In this document: piece after piece, positions 9,093 to 20,130 of the stretch | How the letters are laid out: each line of letters begins with the position of its first letter | How positions within the stretch are numbered: position 1 is the stretch's first letter | From: Sycobia sp. Sy_11 | Lineage: Eukaryota > Arthropoda > Insecta > Hymenoptera > Epichrysomallidae | Direction: 5' to 3' | Length of the DNA: 64,000 bases | Assembly (NCBI GenBank): GCA_018907035.1 | Contig: JACCIC010000003.1 | Location: 1 to 64,000 of the forward strand | Program-made: the position numbers and the translations under genes | The notes under the pieces: model-generated | Databases searched by the model: none | What the model was told of the DNA's origin: nothing | What the model saw: the letters and a program-made list of their open reading frames with translations, nothing else

Positions 9093-10372
9093 GGAGTGTG
9101 AATAAGTCTTTCCCGTTTTTTGTAAGAGATGGCGCCAGCAATACTGTGCGAGTATTCAATGGTTACATATATCATAATCAAAGCTTATTCATATGTCAAC
9201 AATTCCATACTAACACATTAGTTAAAATTTTTTCGCATCATAAATTTTTGATATCGTGAAAATGTCGAAATTTGAGCCGAGTCGACGTCATTTGCGGGAA
9301 GTTTCACTTTATTGGTTCAATTTGAAGAAATCTGCTGCCGAGACGCATCGATTGCTTCAGGAGGCTTATGGAGAAGGTTGTGTCGATGATTCAAGTGTTC
9401 GCGGATGGTTTCGACGCTTCAAAAGCGGTGATTTCGACGTGGAAGACAAGGAGCGTTCCGGGCGGCCGCAAATCTTTGAAGATCGAGAATTGGCGACTTT
9501 GCTTGATGAAGATTCTTGTCAAACGCAAGAAGAACTTGCTGAAGCATTGGGAGTTGACCGAACAACCATTTCCAAGCGTTTGAAAGCCATGGGAATGATC
9601 CAAAAGCAAGGAAATTGGGTGCCGTACGAACTGAAGCTGAGAGACGTCGAACGGCGTTTTTTCACTTGCGAACAGCTGCTTCAGCGACATAAAAGAAAGG
9701 GTTTTCTGTATCGTATCGTGACTGGCGATGAAAAGTGGATACGTTACGATAATCCGAAGCGAAGAAAATCATGGGGACTACCCGGCCATGCATCATCATC
9801 GACGGCCAAGCCAAATATTCATGGCGCCAAGCTCATGCTCTGTATATGGTGGGACCAGCTAGGTGTGGTTTACTATGAGCTTCTGAAACCGAATGAAAGG
9901 ATCACAGGCGAGGTCTATCGACGACAATTGATACGTTTGAGCCGCGCACTGCGAGAAAAACGGCCACAATACTCCGACAGGCACGACAAAGTTATTTTGC
10001 AACATGACAATGCTCGCCCACATGTTGCACCGCCGGTGAAAACATACTTAGAAACGCTCAAATGGGAAGTCCTACCCCACCCGCCGTATAGTCCAGACGT
10101 TGCTCCGTCTGATTATCATCTCTTCAGATCGATGACGCATGGCCTGGCTGACCAGCACTTCCATTCCTACGAGAAAGCCAAAAAATGGGTGGATGACTGG
10201 ATAGAGGCCAAACCGGTCGAATTTTTTCGCAACGGGATTCGTATGTTGCCAGAAAGATGGGAAAAAGTTGTAGCTAGCGATGGCCAATACTTTCAATAAT
10301 TCATTTGTAACCATTTTTTCACAATAAAGGCTCAAAATTTGAACAAAAACGGGAAAGACTTATTCACATACC
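9093..10372 (+). mobile_element. Mariner transposon, mauritiana type, apparently complete
   Basis: This is a 1,280-bp element flanked by TA on both sides (9091-9092 and 10373-10374). The ends are inverted repeats: GTGTGAATAAGTCTTTCCCG at the left and, in reverse complement, ATGTGAATAAGTCTTTCCCG at the right. It encodes an uninterrupted DD34D transposase. A 5'-truncated close relative sits at 52.56 kb. Confidence 0.95.
9262..10299 (+). CDS. Mariner transposase (DD34D), uninterrupted
   Basis: The ORF encodes 345 residues from ATG 9262, the normal length for mariner. It catalyses cut-and-paste transposition into TA sites. The N-terminal half has two helix-turn-helix regions and the linker WVPYEL (WVPHEL in most relatives). 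The catalytic triad is D156 (TGDEKW), D249 (QHDNARPH) and D284 (PSDYHLF), with exactly 34 residues between the last two. YSPDVAPSDYHLF and WEKVVASDGQYF are typical of the mauritiana subfamily, to which Mos1 belongs. No stop or frameshift is present, so the protein could be active. The Y-for-H change in WVPHEL is worth testing. Confidence 0.95.
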   Translation: MSKFEPSRRHLREVSLYWFNLKKSAAETHRLLQEAYGEGCVDDSSVRGWFRRFKSGDFDVEDKERSGRPQIFEDRELATLLDEDSCQTQEELAEALGVDRTTISKRLKAMGMIQKQGNWVPYELKLRDVERRFFTCEQLLQRHKRKGFLYRIVTGDEKWIRYDNPKRRKSWGLPGHASSSTAKPNIHGAKLMLCIWWDQLGVVYYELLKPNERITGEVYRRQLIRLSRALREKRPQYSDRHDKVILQHDNARPHVAPPVKTYLETLKWEVLPHPPYSPDVAPSDYHLFRSMTHGLADQHFHSYEKAKKWVDDWIEAKPVEFFRNGIRMLPERWEKVVASDGQYFQ

Positions 10373-10384
10373 TAATATAATAAT

Positions 10385-10960
10385 AGAGATAAATATATAT
10401 ATACATATCAAAATAAGAATATAACAATATTAAAATATATATATACAAAATAAGTATATCATAAAATATATACAATAAAACAAGTATATAATATTATAAT
10501 ACACATAAAAACATATATATTAAAATAAGTATGTAATAATATGATACGTATAAAAAATACATACAATAAAATAAGAATATAATAATATAATGCGTATGAA
10601 ACATATATATTAAAATAAGTATGTAACATTATAATACGTATAAAATATATATTAAAACAAGTATGAAATACTATAATACATATAAGTACAGATATAAAAA
10701 TAATATTATAATGCACATAAATACATACTATATATATACATATATATATAAGATAAATATATAATAATAATGAAATATACAAATGTATATATATAGTTTT
10801 GCAGAATAAAAATAAAAGATAAACAATTATATACACATTTATATATAAAATAGCATACAATATAATAATACGTAAACTTATACATATATAAATAAATATA
10901 TAAATAATAGTATATAGAAATACAACTACATATATACAAAAATAAATATATATAAAATAG
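10385..10960. repeat. AT-rich quasi-tandem repeat (unit about 50-60 bp)
   Basis: Variants of a unit containing TAAAATAAGTATRTAATA and ATACGTATAAAA recur across this stretch, interspersed with TATATA runs. Open frames here are low-complexity Tyr/Ile strings and not genes. Confidence 0.75.
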
Positions 10961-11329
10961 AAGCAAACTCGAAGCTAAGATGACCAAAAATCATGCAACA
11001 TGTCATCATCTTGTTTGGGCGAGAAAAACAATTTTGTAATATCTGCCCAAATAAGGCGTTGACTTGCGCAAGTACATACGTCAGAGGCGTATGGTTTTTC
11101 CGACGATGGCCTTAAAGGTAATAAAAATTGTATACTAATGATGCGATAGTGTACAATTTTTAACGTTAAATCATCGAAATTCAATATTTATAACAAATAG
11201 AACAAATTAAAAACAATAGTAATAACCAATACAAAAATTGTAAAATACGTTCAAAACAAAAATTATAAATTTAAACTAAAAATAAGTAAAATAGATAAAA
11301 TAATAAAAAAACGATAAAATCGAGGAGCA

Positions 11330-11520
11330 GAGAGAGGGATCATGGACTTTTTCGGGTATATAAAGCCCCGATTTTTCCACCAAAAAAACGCAGTCTAAAC
11401 GCAGTCTAAACGCAGTCAAATCGCAGTCAAGAAGCAGTCAACACGCAGTCACGGTCCAGGTCCATCTCTCTGTCTCTCTCACCTTGTTGTCAGTAAGTAA
11501 AAATAAAATAAATATTCAAA
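11330..11520 (+). promoter_or_regulatory. TATA-box promoter with six 11-bp repeats, probable LTR U3/R region
   Basis: A TATATAAAG box lies at 11357-11365 in GGGTATATAAAGCCC. About 25 bases later GCAGTC occurs six times, starting at 11390, 11401, 11412, 11423, 11434 and 11445, an exact 11-bp spacing. A splice-donor-like sequence (CAGTAAGTAA, 11491) and AATAAA words follow. TATA, repeats near +1, then a polyadenylation signal suggest the promoter and R region of an LTR. I found no partner LTR or internal coding region, so the element type is unknown. Confidence 0.55.
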
Positions 11521-12140
11521 ATATAAAAAAATCTCACATTTGTCTTCTCTCTCTTTCTCTCACTTGTACTACATACATCTCCTTCATCCGGGGAAGTGAC
11601 TGATCCTCCCATGAGGTAGGATCGTACATGCCCCTCGTTTTTTTTTATACATAAGTTAGGGAAGTAGGCCTGTAGGCCGAGGGAGATACTCATTTCATTC
11701 AAGAAACGAAGGAAATAAGTATCTAAAAGAACCCTTGGACTCTAGCCCAGATAAAACAGAGTAGGTATCACCCTTCATCTAATTTCAACCGTTTGATGTT
11801 CCCGAGCTAGTGGAGGAAACTCTAGGCTCGAATAAAACCGAGTGCATATCGAAACGCCTACGTATATGAGCAATATACGTAAGCGCTTCTTATAAAGTTA
11901 TTGTACGGAAGGGCATGCGTGCCCGGACGTCACAAAATTATTAAATTTTACAAACTCAAATTATTATACGCAAATGTTACCACATCTTTCAATTTACTAT
12001 TATCGAAACATAAAAATTACTAATATTGCAACTTTTTATAATCAAATTATCGAATTTGACTCAAATTTTATCAAATCTTTCGATTTAGTATGATCGAAAC
12101 GTAAAAATGACTAATTTTGCAACTTTTATAAATAAATTAT
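11521..12140. other. Stretch without a gene, possible LTR remainder
   Basis: The part to about 11934 is less AT-rich than its surroundings and may belong with the TATA-box region just before it (a possible TG at 11001 and CA at 11934 could bound a solo LTR, without a target duplication). From 11940 to 12140 the sequence is AT-rich, with a loose internal repetition of a TTTNATTTANTATNATCGAAACNTAAAAAT-like unit at about 11990 and 12080. No coding signal. Confidence 0.4.
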
Positions 12141-12304
12141 TGAATTAAAATTAAAAATTGTACTTATGTCGACTGTTCTGAATTAAATTAATAAATATTT
12201 TGATCGGTCTTACAATCTTTATAATATCATATATTAGCTAAAATAATGACAGTCAGGCTGCCATACAATAAATTATATCAGAAAATTAAAAATAAATATA
12301 AAAT

Positions 12305-12313
12305 AAAATTAAT

Positions 12314-12344
<31 letters not shown>

Positions 12345-12370
12345 TAAAAATAAAAATAAAAATAAAAATA
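12305..12370. repeat. (AAAAT)n microsatellite
   Basis: At least ten consecutive AAAAT-type pentamers lie inside the left terminal block of the Penelope-like element. Confidence 0.95.
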
Positions 12371-12481
12371 CAATAATATGTAAAATAAAAAATAAAAATT
12401 AAAAAAAAGTACTTATTCTATGTTAGTAAAGGACAACCTGACTGCCCCCACCATCTTAAATTTAGGATCACCTTCTTGTCC

Positions 12482-12513
12482 GACGTTTCGAACCGCTACG
12501 GTTCATCCTCAGG
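12482..12513 (-). ncRNA. Hammerhead-ribozyme-like motif of a Penelope-like element
   Basis: Read on the minus strand this is CCTGAGGATGAACC, a 5-nt loop, then GGTTCGAAACGTC. It holds the CUGANGA core, a stem II of GAACC/GGTTC and the GAAA box followed by a GUC cleavage triplet. This arrangement is the minimal hammerhead described in the terminal repeats of Penelope-like elements, and it sits just downstream of the endonuclease coding remnant, as expected. Whether it still folds and cuts cannot be judged from sequence alone. Confidence 0.6.
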
Positions 12514-12635
12514 AACTAAACTAAATTGAAAAATCCAGCATGCTACTTTAGATACCCCATCACCACTATAAATTTATTAGTATAACATTTATAGGACCCC
12601 CTTTTTTTCTTTAACTTAAATGCGAAATACAAATT

Positions 12636-12953
12636 CTATATTAATAAGGAATGATAAGTATTGTCCAATTTACTCGTCTCTAACATTAAATTTACATTAT
12701 TGGAATTTTTCAAAATATGAATATTTTCAAGAGTTTCTCTTTTATATTTATTCTTAATACTATGTTCCAAAATATTTACATTTTCAAAGTCGAAAGAATG
12801 TAACAAGTTTAAACTATATTTTTTTAGCCCGGATGTACCATTCATATTGAATGGTACATCCTCATATTGAACCCGAGAGATTGTTTTCTTGAAATACAAT
12901 TCCAAATTCATAATCGATGATCCCGAAAACCGTTTAATGGATCGGTGCTTCAT
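12636..12953 (-). pseudogene. GIY-YIG endonuclease C-terminal fragment, Penelope-like
   Basis: This 105-codon frame contains SFDFENVNILEHSIKNKYKR and ENIHILKNSNNVN. They match the conserved end of the Penelope GIY-YIG nuclease (H..DF..V.IL......KR..E..HI....N..N), where the Glu of the ENIHI-type motif belongs to the active-site region. The first half of the domain is displaced to about 14.8-15.0 kb. The fragment has no credible start of its own and is probably not expressed. Confidence 0.6.
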
Positions 12954-12999
12954 AATTTTTGTTTAGACAATGCTCAAAATTTAAATATTAATTAAAACG

Positions 13000-14080
13000 G
13001 AAATAATAATTTTATAACATAACATCCTATTTATCAAATAAGTTAGTTAAAAATTTGTACTAACATGCTATGCATTATTGATATCTGTAAAAATATTAAC
13101 ACTCGTGCAATAAAATTAACAAAAAAAGCACATTATTTGATTGTATCAAGTTTATTAAAAAACTATTTTTCCGATTATTTTTTCGATGAAAGCTACTGTA
13201 CTTTGAGAAAAATATAGAAAATTATCTTAAAAGTATCAAATTACTGCTAAATGAAAACTGAGGTAAATAATGCTATTTATTTTAAAATTTTTAAAAGAAG
13301 TTATAACTCTCGCAAATATTAATGCATCAGTATATTCGTATTACGTATTCTTTTAAAAGATCAAAAATTTTGCAAGCCAAAATAGGAGTATTTTTTCAAT
13401 TGTTTAAATGTTCAAAAAAGAAAAAGCAATAATCATTTTTTTTTTAATAGCAATTGGATATGATTTTTTGCAGATTGTTAACGAGGTTCATAAAATAGGT
13501 TAACTCTAGAGGTATTCATTATTTTATTACCTTGTATTCCTGAACTGAAGAGTATAGTTATATTCAACATTTTTTCCAATATTCGAAACATTTTTGTAAA
13601 CACTTTCCAATCGAGCCTTGAACTTCTTCCTCAAATTCTATTGAATAGATTTAGTACGCATATAACTAATTAAAGGATGATGTGCATCTGAAAAAAGAAT
13701 TCCTATTTTGAAATCAAAACTATTATTAGTTATTGGTTACAAAATTGTTTATGTCTATATACTTACGAATATACAATATCTACTTAATTTAAACTCACTT
13801 TGGATACGAAGATACACACTACAATTCATATTTGAGTTTCTTAAATTTTCGTAATTTTATTTATTTTTGAAATCTTATTTTTTGATTTCATACTTAATTA
13901 TATATTCTGTTTGTATAATAATATAAAAAAATATGTACCTGAAGATAAGAATTAGATGTAATAAAAAATAATACCATCTAGTATGCTAATTAAAAAGATA
14001 AAAAGTTCATTTATTCTGGGCTCGTCGTATTAAATAATTGCAATATATAGTTGAATAAAATTTATTAGAAGTATTTTAAA
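13000..14080. other. AT-rich stretch without a recognisable gene
   Basis: I see no coding frame, tandem repeat or known element here. It lies between the two displaced parts of the GIY-YIG remnant and may be an unrelated insertion. Confidence 0.5.
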
Positions 14081-14141
14081 ATGGATTTACTCTGCGTTTT
14101 CGTTCCTATTCTGCTAGGAAGTAATTTTTTATCTAATAATG
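14081..14141 (+). CDS. Possible signal-peptide first exon with a strong splice donor
   Basis: ATG 14081 opens MDLLCVFVPILLGSNFLSNN, a short hydrophobic run typical of a secretory signal peptide. After 61 nt it meets TAATG|GTAAGTATC, a near-consensus donor, in a phase that would continue a reading frame. I could not find a convincing downstream exon within the window, so this may be a relic of a small secreted-protein gene or chance. Confidence 0.3.
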
Positions 14142-14784
14142 GTAAGTATCAGAAATTGTAATTATTAATACAAACTATAAATAAAAATTTACTGAATCGG
14201 GCTAAAACTTGAAAAATTAATTTTCTTATTATTTTTAAAATATATTGCTACGTATATTGTTATTTCCTTATTTTTCAAATGTATCAAGTTCTATACTGCT
14301 GGTATTTTCATATATTAATGGAACAATTTTAACAAAAAATAAATGTTCACAATTTCAATAAATATGTTACTTCTTTGAATAATTTAATTTCCCGATATTG
14401 ACTTGAACTATGAACTTTGTGGAAAAAAATTTAACTTTATAATAGTAAGGGGTATTTAAACTATTGCAGTATATTGACATCGGCATTATAAATATTTATC
14501 AATATTAGCTGTATTTCTTACAATCAGAGGCGAAAAAGTATAGCATATAAGTCTGAAGTGATGCTAGAATTATATCAAATATATCCACTGACAAGCAACG
14601 CTACCCAAGTGTGATTCATTGAATAAAGTGAAATTCAATATACATATTAAGTATCAAAAAATATTGGGCACAACTTTATTTAATTGATGTTCTTAGTACA
14701 ATTTTAGGAAATGGAAAAATAATAAATGCAGGATAAATACTTTTGCATTATTTATTCAGTACAAAGAAGAAATATCTACAGATT

Positions 14785-14990
14785 TTTGATTTTGATATGA
14801 AGATTTTTGATATGAAAATCTCCTAAACATTCAATTCATCATAAATCATACATTCATGCTTCGTAAGCTATATTGATGTTCATATATTCTTTGTTTAGGT
14901 ACCTTCCCGTTAGTCCAATATAATATTTGTCACAATCTTAACAATTTATTTTATATACTACTCCTGTTTTTAAACATTTGTATATATTTC
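14785..14990 (-). pseudogene. GIY-YIG endonuclease N-terminal fragment, Penelope-like
   Basis: On the minus strand the sequence reads VVYKINC, a stop, then DCDKYYIGLTGRYLNK. This corresponds to the GIY...YIG signature of the Penelope nuclease, usually VYKIxCxxCxxxYIGxTGR. Stops interrupt it. It is probably the upstream half of the endonuclease whose end is at 12636-12953. Confidence 0.65.
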
Positions 14991-15815
14991 ATTTTTAAAG
15001 CAATTTATCATGTTCCTTTTATATAAAAAGATCAAAAAATCATTACTTTCATTTAATGATTACGTCTGCTTTGAATTTTTGGGAAGTATTTGTAATTATA
15101 AAGATGTTAAAATATATCTTGTAAAATGAATCTCGTTTTTTTAGAATATGAAATATTGACTTCGAGCAACTGAAAAAGGTTAGAATTACTTTAGTACTAT
15201 CATATATCCAGGTCCTTTTATAATCTTATAGGTGAATTGATTTGGGATCTAAGTATCGAGTGCAAAGGCGTTCTTGAGAGCATGCTGTTCTAACGGACAT
15301 CGCTAGACTACCACGTCCTTGTATAAACTCTTCACTTGTGATCTTACATGCTTTTCGACGTAAATAAACTTAGAACTAATGTATGAAAATATATTTAGAT
15401 TTGCAGAGAAAACCGTCTTCTGTCTCAAAAACCACTAATTTTGAATGTTCGGTTCTCATAACAGTATATCCTCAGACCTTGTCTTCTATACTTTCTTTTT
15501 AGTGCGAAAGTTCAATTGCTTGTTACAAGGGTATATTCATCTTGGCTAGGGCCATTTCTTTAGACTATTTTATAACATTTCCTATTTTATTTATTTCCTT
15601 CATATAAAATACAGTATTTGTAGAAATGGCAATTATTATTTGTAACTGCGTCTCAAAATGTGTAACCACCACGTGAATCTATAAATTGCCTTTTGGATAA
15701 AGTACACATTGTATCCGATTCTAAATATATTTCATCATCTTCTAATCTAATTCTAGATAAATGTTTACTTAGCGTGATACAAATTCTTGCACTACTGCTA
15801 ACTCTAAGATTCATA
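14985..15815 (-). pseudogene. Decayed viral-type glycoprotein copy 1
   Basis: This block is strongly similar in DNA to 32.1-32.95 kb and reads on the minus strand as pieces of the same glycoprotein family as element A env, including a RTEH-LVIFET-like segment near 15.43 kb and an LSKHLSRI-like segment near 15.75 kb. Stops and frameshifts are frequent. It lacks the N-terminal part. It is closer to the other antisense remnants than to the element A env, so they form a second subfamily. Confidence 0.65.
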
Positions 15816-15829
15816 TTTTTGTTTTTTTG

Positions 15830-16450
15830 AGAATAAAAAGATGTTATCAGCGAATTGCAAAAGTGACCATCTTTGGTATATTTTTTAATATTTATGAGAT
15901 ATAAATTACATATAAGAAGGGGCTAAGTACACCTCCTTGTGGTACTCCTTTATGGGAAGCCATTTGGCAGTCTGCAAAATATGTATGCATATGTGCTCGT
16001 AAGTTATAAACGATAGAATTTGAATTAGACATCCGTAATGAGAAGTCTTTTTTTATTGAAACTTTATTCTATGTGAATACTTAAATCAAGCAAATTATTT
16101 GTCCTTTAAAAATCCACTTTGATTCGTCGATGAAAGCTTTTGAGTTTCAAACCACTATAGCAGTTTTTTCTTGAGGATAGTTTCAAACAATTGGCAAGCT
16201 GTAAGAGTCATCGAAATTGGTTAAAATTTGCAATGTCGGATTTTTTAATAAAATACATATACAAGTAATAATTCAAATCTTCTGGAAATTCTCCTTTAGT
16301 GTATAAGTTGTTAAAAATATCTAGAAGCAATAGTTTACATTAAATCACTAGCTGAATCCTGTCTAGCACTGGTGATCCATCTGTTTTTCTAGTCTTCAGT
16401 GCGAAGTTAAATCCTATAAAAGTAAAAGACCATGAGAAAAATTCATTGTT
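15830..16450 (-). pseudogene. Decayed non-LTR retrotransposon reverse transcriptase
   Basis: The minus strand gives pieces in the order of a jockey/R1-type RT: SPVLDRIQ, LLLDIFNNLYTKGEFPED, KKSDIANF, LTACQLFET and QSGFLKGQ, then GVPQGGVLSPLLYVIYIS, then QFADN in place of the catalytic FADD. Several stops and frameshifts separate them. It is a dead fragment inside the Penelope-like region. The clade cannot be fixed from these pieces. Confidence 0.65.
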
Positions 16451-17199
16451 TTGACACTTAGATAGACGACCCATGAAGAGTAAATCTTATTTACTGCAGT
16501 AATTTTTATATCTATTTCCGATTTTCTAGATTATTGAACGAGATTTTAGTTTATTTGTTTTTAAACACTTTATTTATGTCACACATAGTTACTGTTCGAT
16601 TAGAAGTTAATGGTTTCTACAAATTTTTTTAAACTTTCTTTTGATTTAGATTTGAAAGTTTTGTTATCGATTGCTCTGAATTTTCTAAATGAAATAAAAT
16701 CCTTTAGATCGTATATTTTTAGTCAATTTTTATAAGCAGTATTTCCATTTTTAGTAATCGGATATTCATCGTCATCATGATCATCACAGAAATAGATTTC
16801 TATAATAATTATCGCTTACTATTGTTCTTACTAGAGTATTATTTAATACGGCCTACTTTATTATAGTGGTTCGAAAAGTCGGACACCAAAAGTGAATTTA
16901 AATTTCAGGTGGTGGGGGCAGTTAGGTTGTCCTTTATTAAAATAGAATATTGTTTTTTTTATTATTTTTATTTTATTTTGTTATTAATTAAATTTTTATT
17001 TTTAATTTTGAATGTAATTTTTTGTAGTAATAAGTTCTATTTCAGGTTGTTCGGAGGTGACTATAAACAAGGACGGTCTGAGTGTTATTCTTTTAATTAA
17101 TATATTATACTATAAAGACTATAAGACCGATAAAAATATTTATTGATTTAATTTAGAACAGTCGACATAAGTACAAGTTTTAATTTTAAAGTAAAATTA

Positions 17200-19930
17200 T
17201 CGATCGAATTTTTGCGTTCTTGCGCACTTACTCTGCACCAAACCTCTTAGCTCTTGAGGTCTCAGTGCAAGATGCGATCACCCCCTCCCATTCCATCATA
17301 CGAGGCACCAGATGTCTATTAAATGCGAGGCCCGGTGTCATAGCACCCCTAAACCCATACCTTAATCCGCCACTGACTTACGTTATATACATGGTTAAGT
17401 TAGCTAATACATAAAATCTGAGGAAATCTCGGTACAGCTGGTAGTGATATGTGTACTCATACATGAGTGTACAAACATGTCGGTAACCTAAATAACAGTC
17501 TGCGTGTCTATATCAGTCCAACAGCTCTTAGAAAGATAAAAAGCAGATAAATGAAAGCTTCAAGGTCTTTGAACTGTATCATGTAACCAATCAAAAAAAG
17601 TCGAACAATATACAAAACGTACCAGCTGTTCCAATACAGCGATCAGAAGCCTAATTTTCTTCGCGCAATTCGTCTGAACTCCATTATTGTGCACTATTAG
17701 TGACTAACAAGCACCGTCATCCTTCAACAGTTTGGTATACCCCTAAATAAATCGAAAGTGATCCTATGCAAACGATCAAGTGGTTGAGCCTCGGGTCGAG
17801 CCTCCATTAGGCACACAGCGTACTCTTTCTCTTTAATAGAAAATGAGGCCAGTGACGTCTGACATACATTCACCACTGACTATGCAACGATATCTTGCCT
17901 CTCACAAGTGCATCGAGAGCTGTTACTATACGTAAATGAAGCTTATCCGCTTCGAATGGTTCCGTATTGCACACGTCGTTAATAGTTACTAAGTTACTTA
18001 GAACCGCTTAGAACTATTTTATTTGGAAGAATAAGACGTTAGCTCCATGAAGAGCAAAAATATTTAAAAATCGATGGGAATGAGATAGAGGTTTTATTAA
18101 TTTGCATTAAATTGTCCAAAGTTACGTATAAGCTGCTAGTAGTACAATTATTTTTTTTACATTATTTGATAACTCCTTAACATTCTATAAATTTACATCT
18201 ATATATAAAAATTCAATAGATGTTTGTATTATTAAAAATTAAATTCATTATTAAAGTTATTTAATGCTATAATTATTAAGAAATCAACGAATTGCTTGTA
18301 TTTTTCCTCCACATAAGTTTACTGAGGTCATTCGGTTATCAACAATGTATATTATTTAACAAACATATTGCAAATACTTAAAGCTACAATAGCCAACTCG
18401 AAATTCTATAAATTGCTTATACATAACGAGCTTTGAAATTTGTTCAATTTTATTTCACTAATAATGGATTCAGTATAAAAATCAGGAATATGTGTTTTCG
18501 TTTTTCCTTTCCATTAATAACTATAAGTACGTATGTATATAATATACTGTAATCAGTTCTAAAATCTAATTCGTTAAAACGCAGTATAGGATTCTAGAAG
18601 AACCCCATCGCCTAATTATGAAAAAATATACTATTAAAACTCTCGATAGAATTAATCAGCAATAAATTTAAAAATTCTTGTAATCCGCCACTTTATTTTG
18701 GAGCGTCGAAAGGCGATCTGGCAGTTCTGCTAAAATCAGACATAGCTCAATCAAGAGTATTGTGGAAAACCAGAGATAATAAATTCATACAGAAAATTGT
18801 CTATATCAAAATTAAATACTAAACTGTAAGCTTACAGGTAGAAAGTTATATGAGTATATTTAATTTTCTGAATTTATTTATTGTCTATTGTCAAAAAAAA
18901 ATTCTTGATGTAAACACAAATTTTTCAGAATGAATGTGTAATCGATAGTCAAAAAATATGCAAGTAGATTCTGCTTGGTTTGACAAAGTTTTTATGTTGG
19001 CTAGACCCTAATAGTGACACAGTAAAAAAATATATTTGTAATTTTACAAGCCAATATTTTTAATAAGTGATACTAGATTTGTTTCTTGTCGAATTGAATA
19101 CATTTTATGATGGGGCAACGTATTTCAGACCAGGCGCACTCCAAACTTCCAAGTATATACCCATTCGCTCTAGGTATGCATAACAGATACTAGAAAAAAT
19201 TTTGTATATTTTTATTCAGTGAAACTCAATGTTTTTGTGCACCTCATCGAAGAAGAAAAAACGACCTTTGAATGAAAAAATAGTATGTGGGACAATGGAG
19301 ACCAATAGGCTGTTTTCGAAGAGGGTATGTTTGACACCCGAGCGCAACGAGGTTTACTCCCTTGTATCACAATGTACTATTAATCACTTTCTAACGTATT
19401 TGAATAAATTATTTATATTTTTATAAATTTTATTCTTAATAAAACATATATTTAACGTTAATAAAATATATATAATTATAGAAGTATTACATTTCTATCA
19501 TAACATCAAAACTGAGTTAGTATGAATTTTCATCGGATTAAATGTTTTCCCTAGGCTGGTAAATTTATTAAGAAATGTTTGTTTCCTAGAGAAATGAGTC
19601 TGCTCGAAGTTCTCTGCTGGAGGAAAGATGTGAGTGCGTTAATCTACAAAGAATTCAACAGGAATCATTATTAGTAATAAGAAAAATATATTTTCCACTT
19701 TTGGATAAGCATGCATTAATATATCTGAAAAGAAAGAAAAACGAAAATGAACAATGAAATTAAGAGAAAAGATGAAACAAATATAATTTCATTGTCTAAC
19801 AATTTGCCTCTAAGAAACTTTTAAGAACTGTTCCCAATTACTAGTCCTAACTACTCCGCGAATGATTAGGATTTGTGGAAATAATCTGAGACATACCCTA
19901 ATAAAGAATGTCGAAAATGCGAGGTCAAAC
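17200..19930. other. Stretch without a recognisable gene
   Basis: The part 17,220-17,400 is GC-richer and ends in TCCGCCACTGAC, and 19,080-19,380 has a modest GC rise with a 65-codon frame. Neither matches a family I recognise. The rest is AT-rich with no clear repeat. Some of it is probably old transposon sequence. Confidence 0.4.
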
Positions 19931-20130
19931 AATTAAGTAATGCAACAAAATTCAAAAATCGAGTATATTTAAAAATTAAGGTACATCGCTGTGATCCCCT
20001 TCAAAGTAGTCTCCTTCCGTATTTATACGTATGCCAGCAAGTTTTCCAGTTTTCGTAACAATTCTGGAACACTTCTTGTGAGACCTCTCCGAATACCCTT
20101 TTCACAGATTCTTGGATGCCTTCAACGGAG

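Larger units (their letters stand above)
12140..17190 (-). mobile_element. Remains of a Penelope-like element with inverted terminal blocks and nested insertions
   Basis: The left end (12140-12500) and right end (about 16870-17190) are inverted copies of one another. Both hold a GGTGGGGGCAGT core next to a GGTTGTCCTTTA word and an outer arm with GTCGACTGTTCT (left) or its reverse complement (right). Between them, on the minus strand, are a GIY-YIG endonuclease C-terminal part (12636-12953) and an N-terminal part (about 14785-14990), with a hammerhead-type motif just beyond the C-terminus. These are the marks of Penelope-like elements. The reverse transcriptase is not recognisable, and glycoprotein and non-LTR remnants lie inside, so the element is old and composite. 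Confidence 0.6.

Noticed and set aside
10459..10987. Two overlapping minus-strand frames of 93-133 codons
   Set aside because: Their Tyr/Ile-rich translation is a by-product of AT-rich tandem repeats; no start context or family.
11001..11934. Solo LTR of 934 bp bounded by TGT and ACA
   Set aside because: No target duplication at the flanks and no second copy; only the promoter-like core is kept as a feature.
12140..17190. Cut-and-paste DNA transposon with 330-bp terminal inverted repeats
   Set aside because: No transposase or target duplication is visible, while GIY-YIG and hammerhead signals point to a Penelope-like element.
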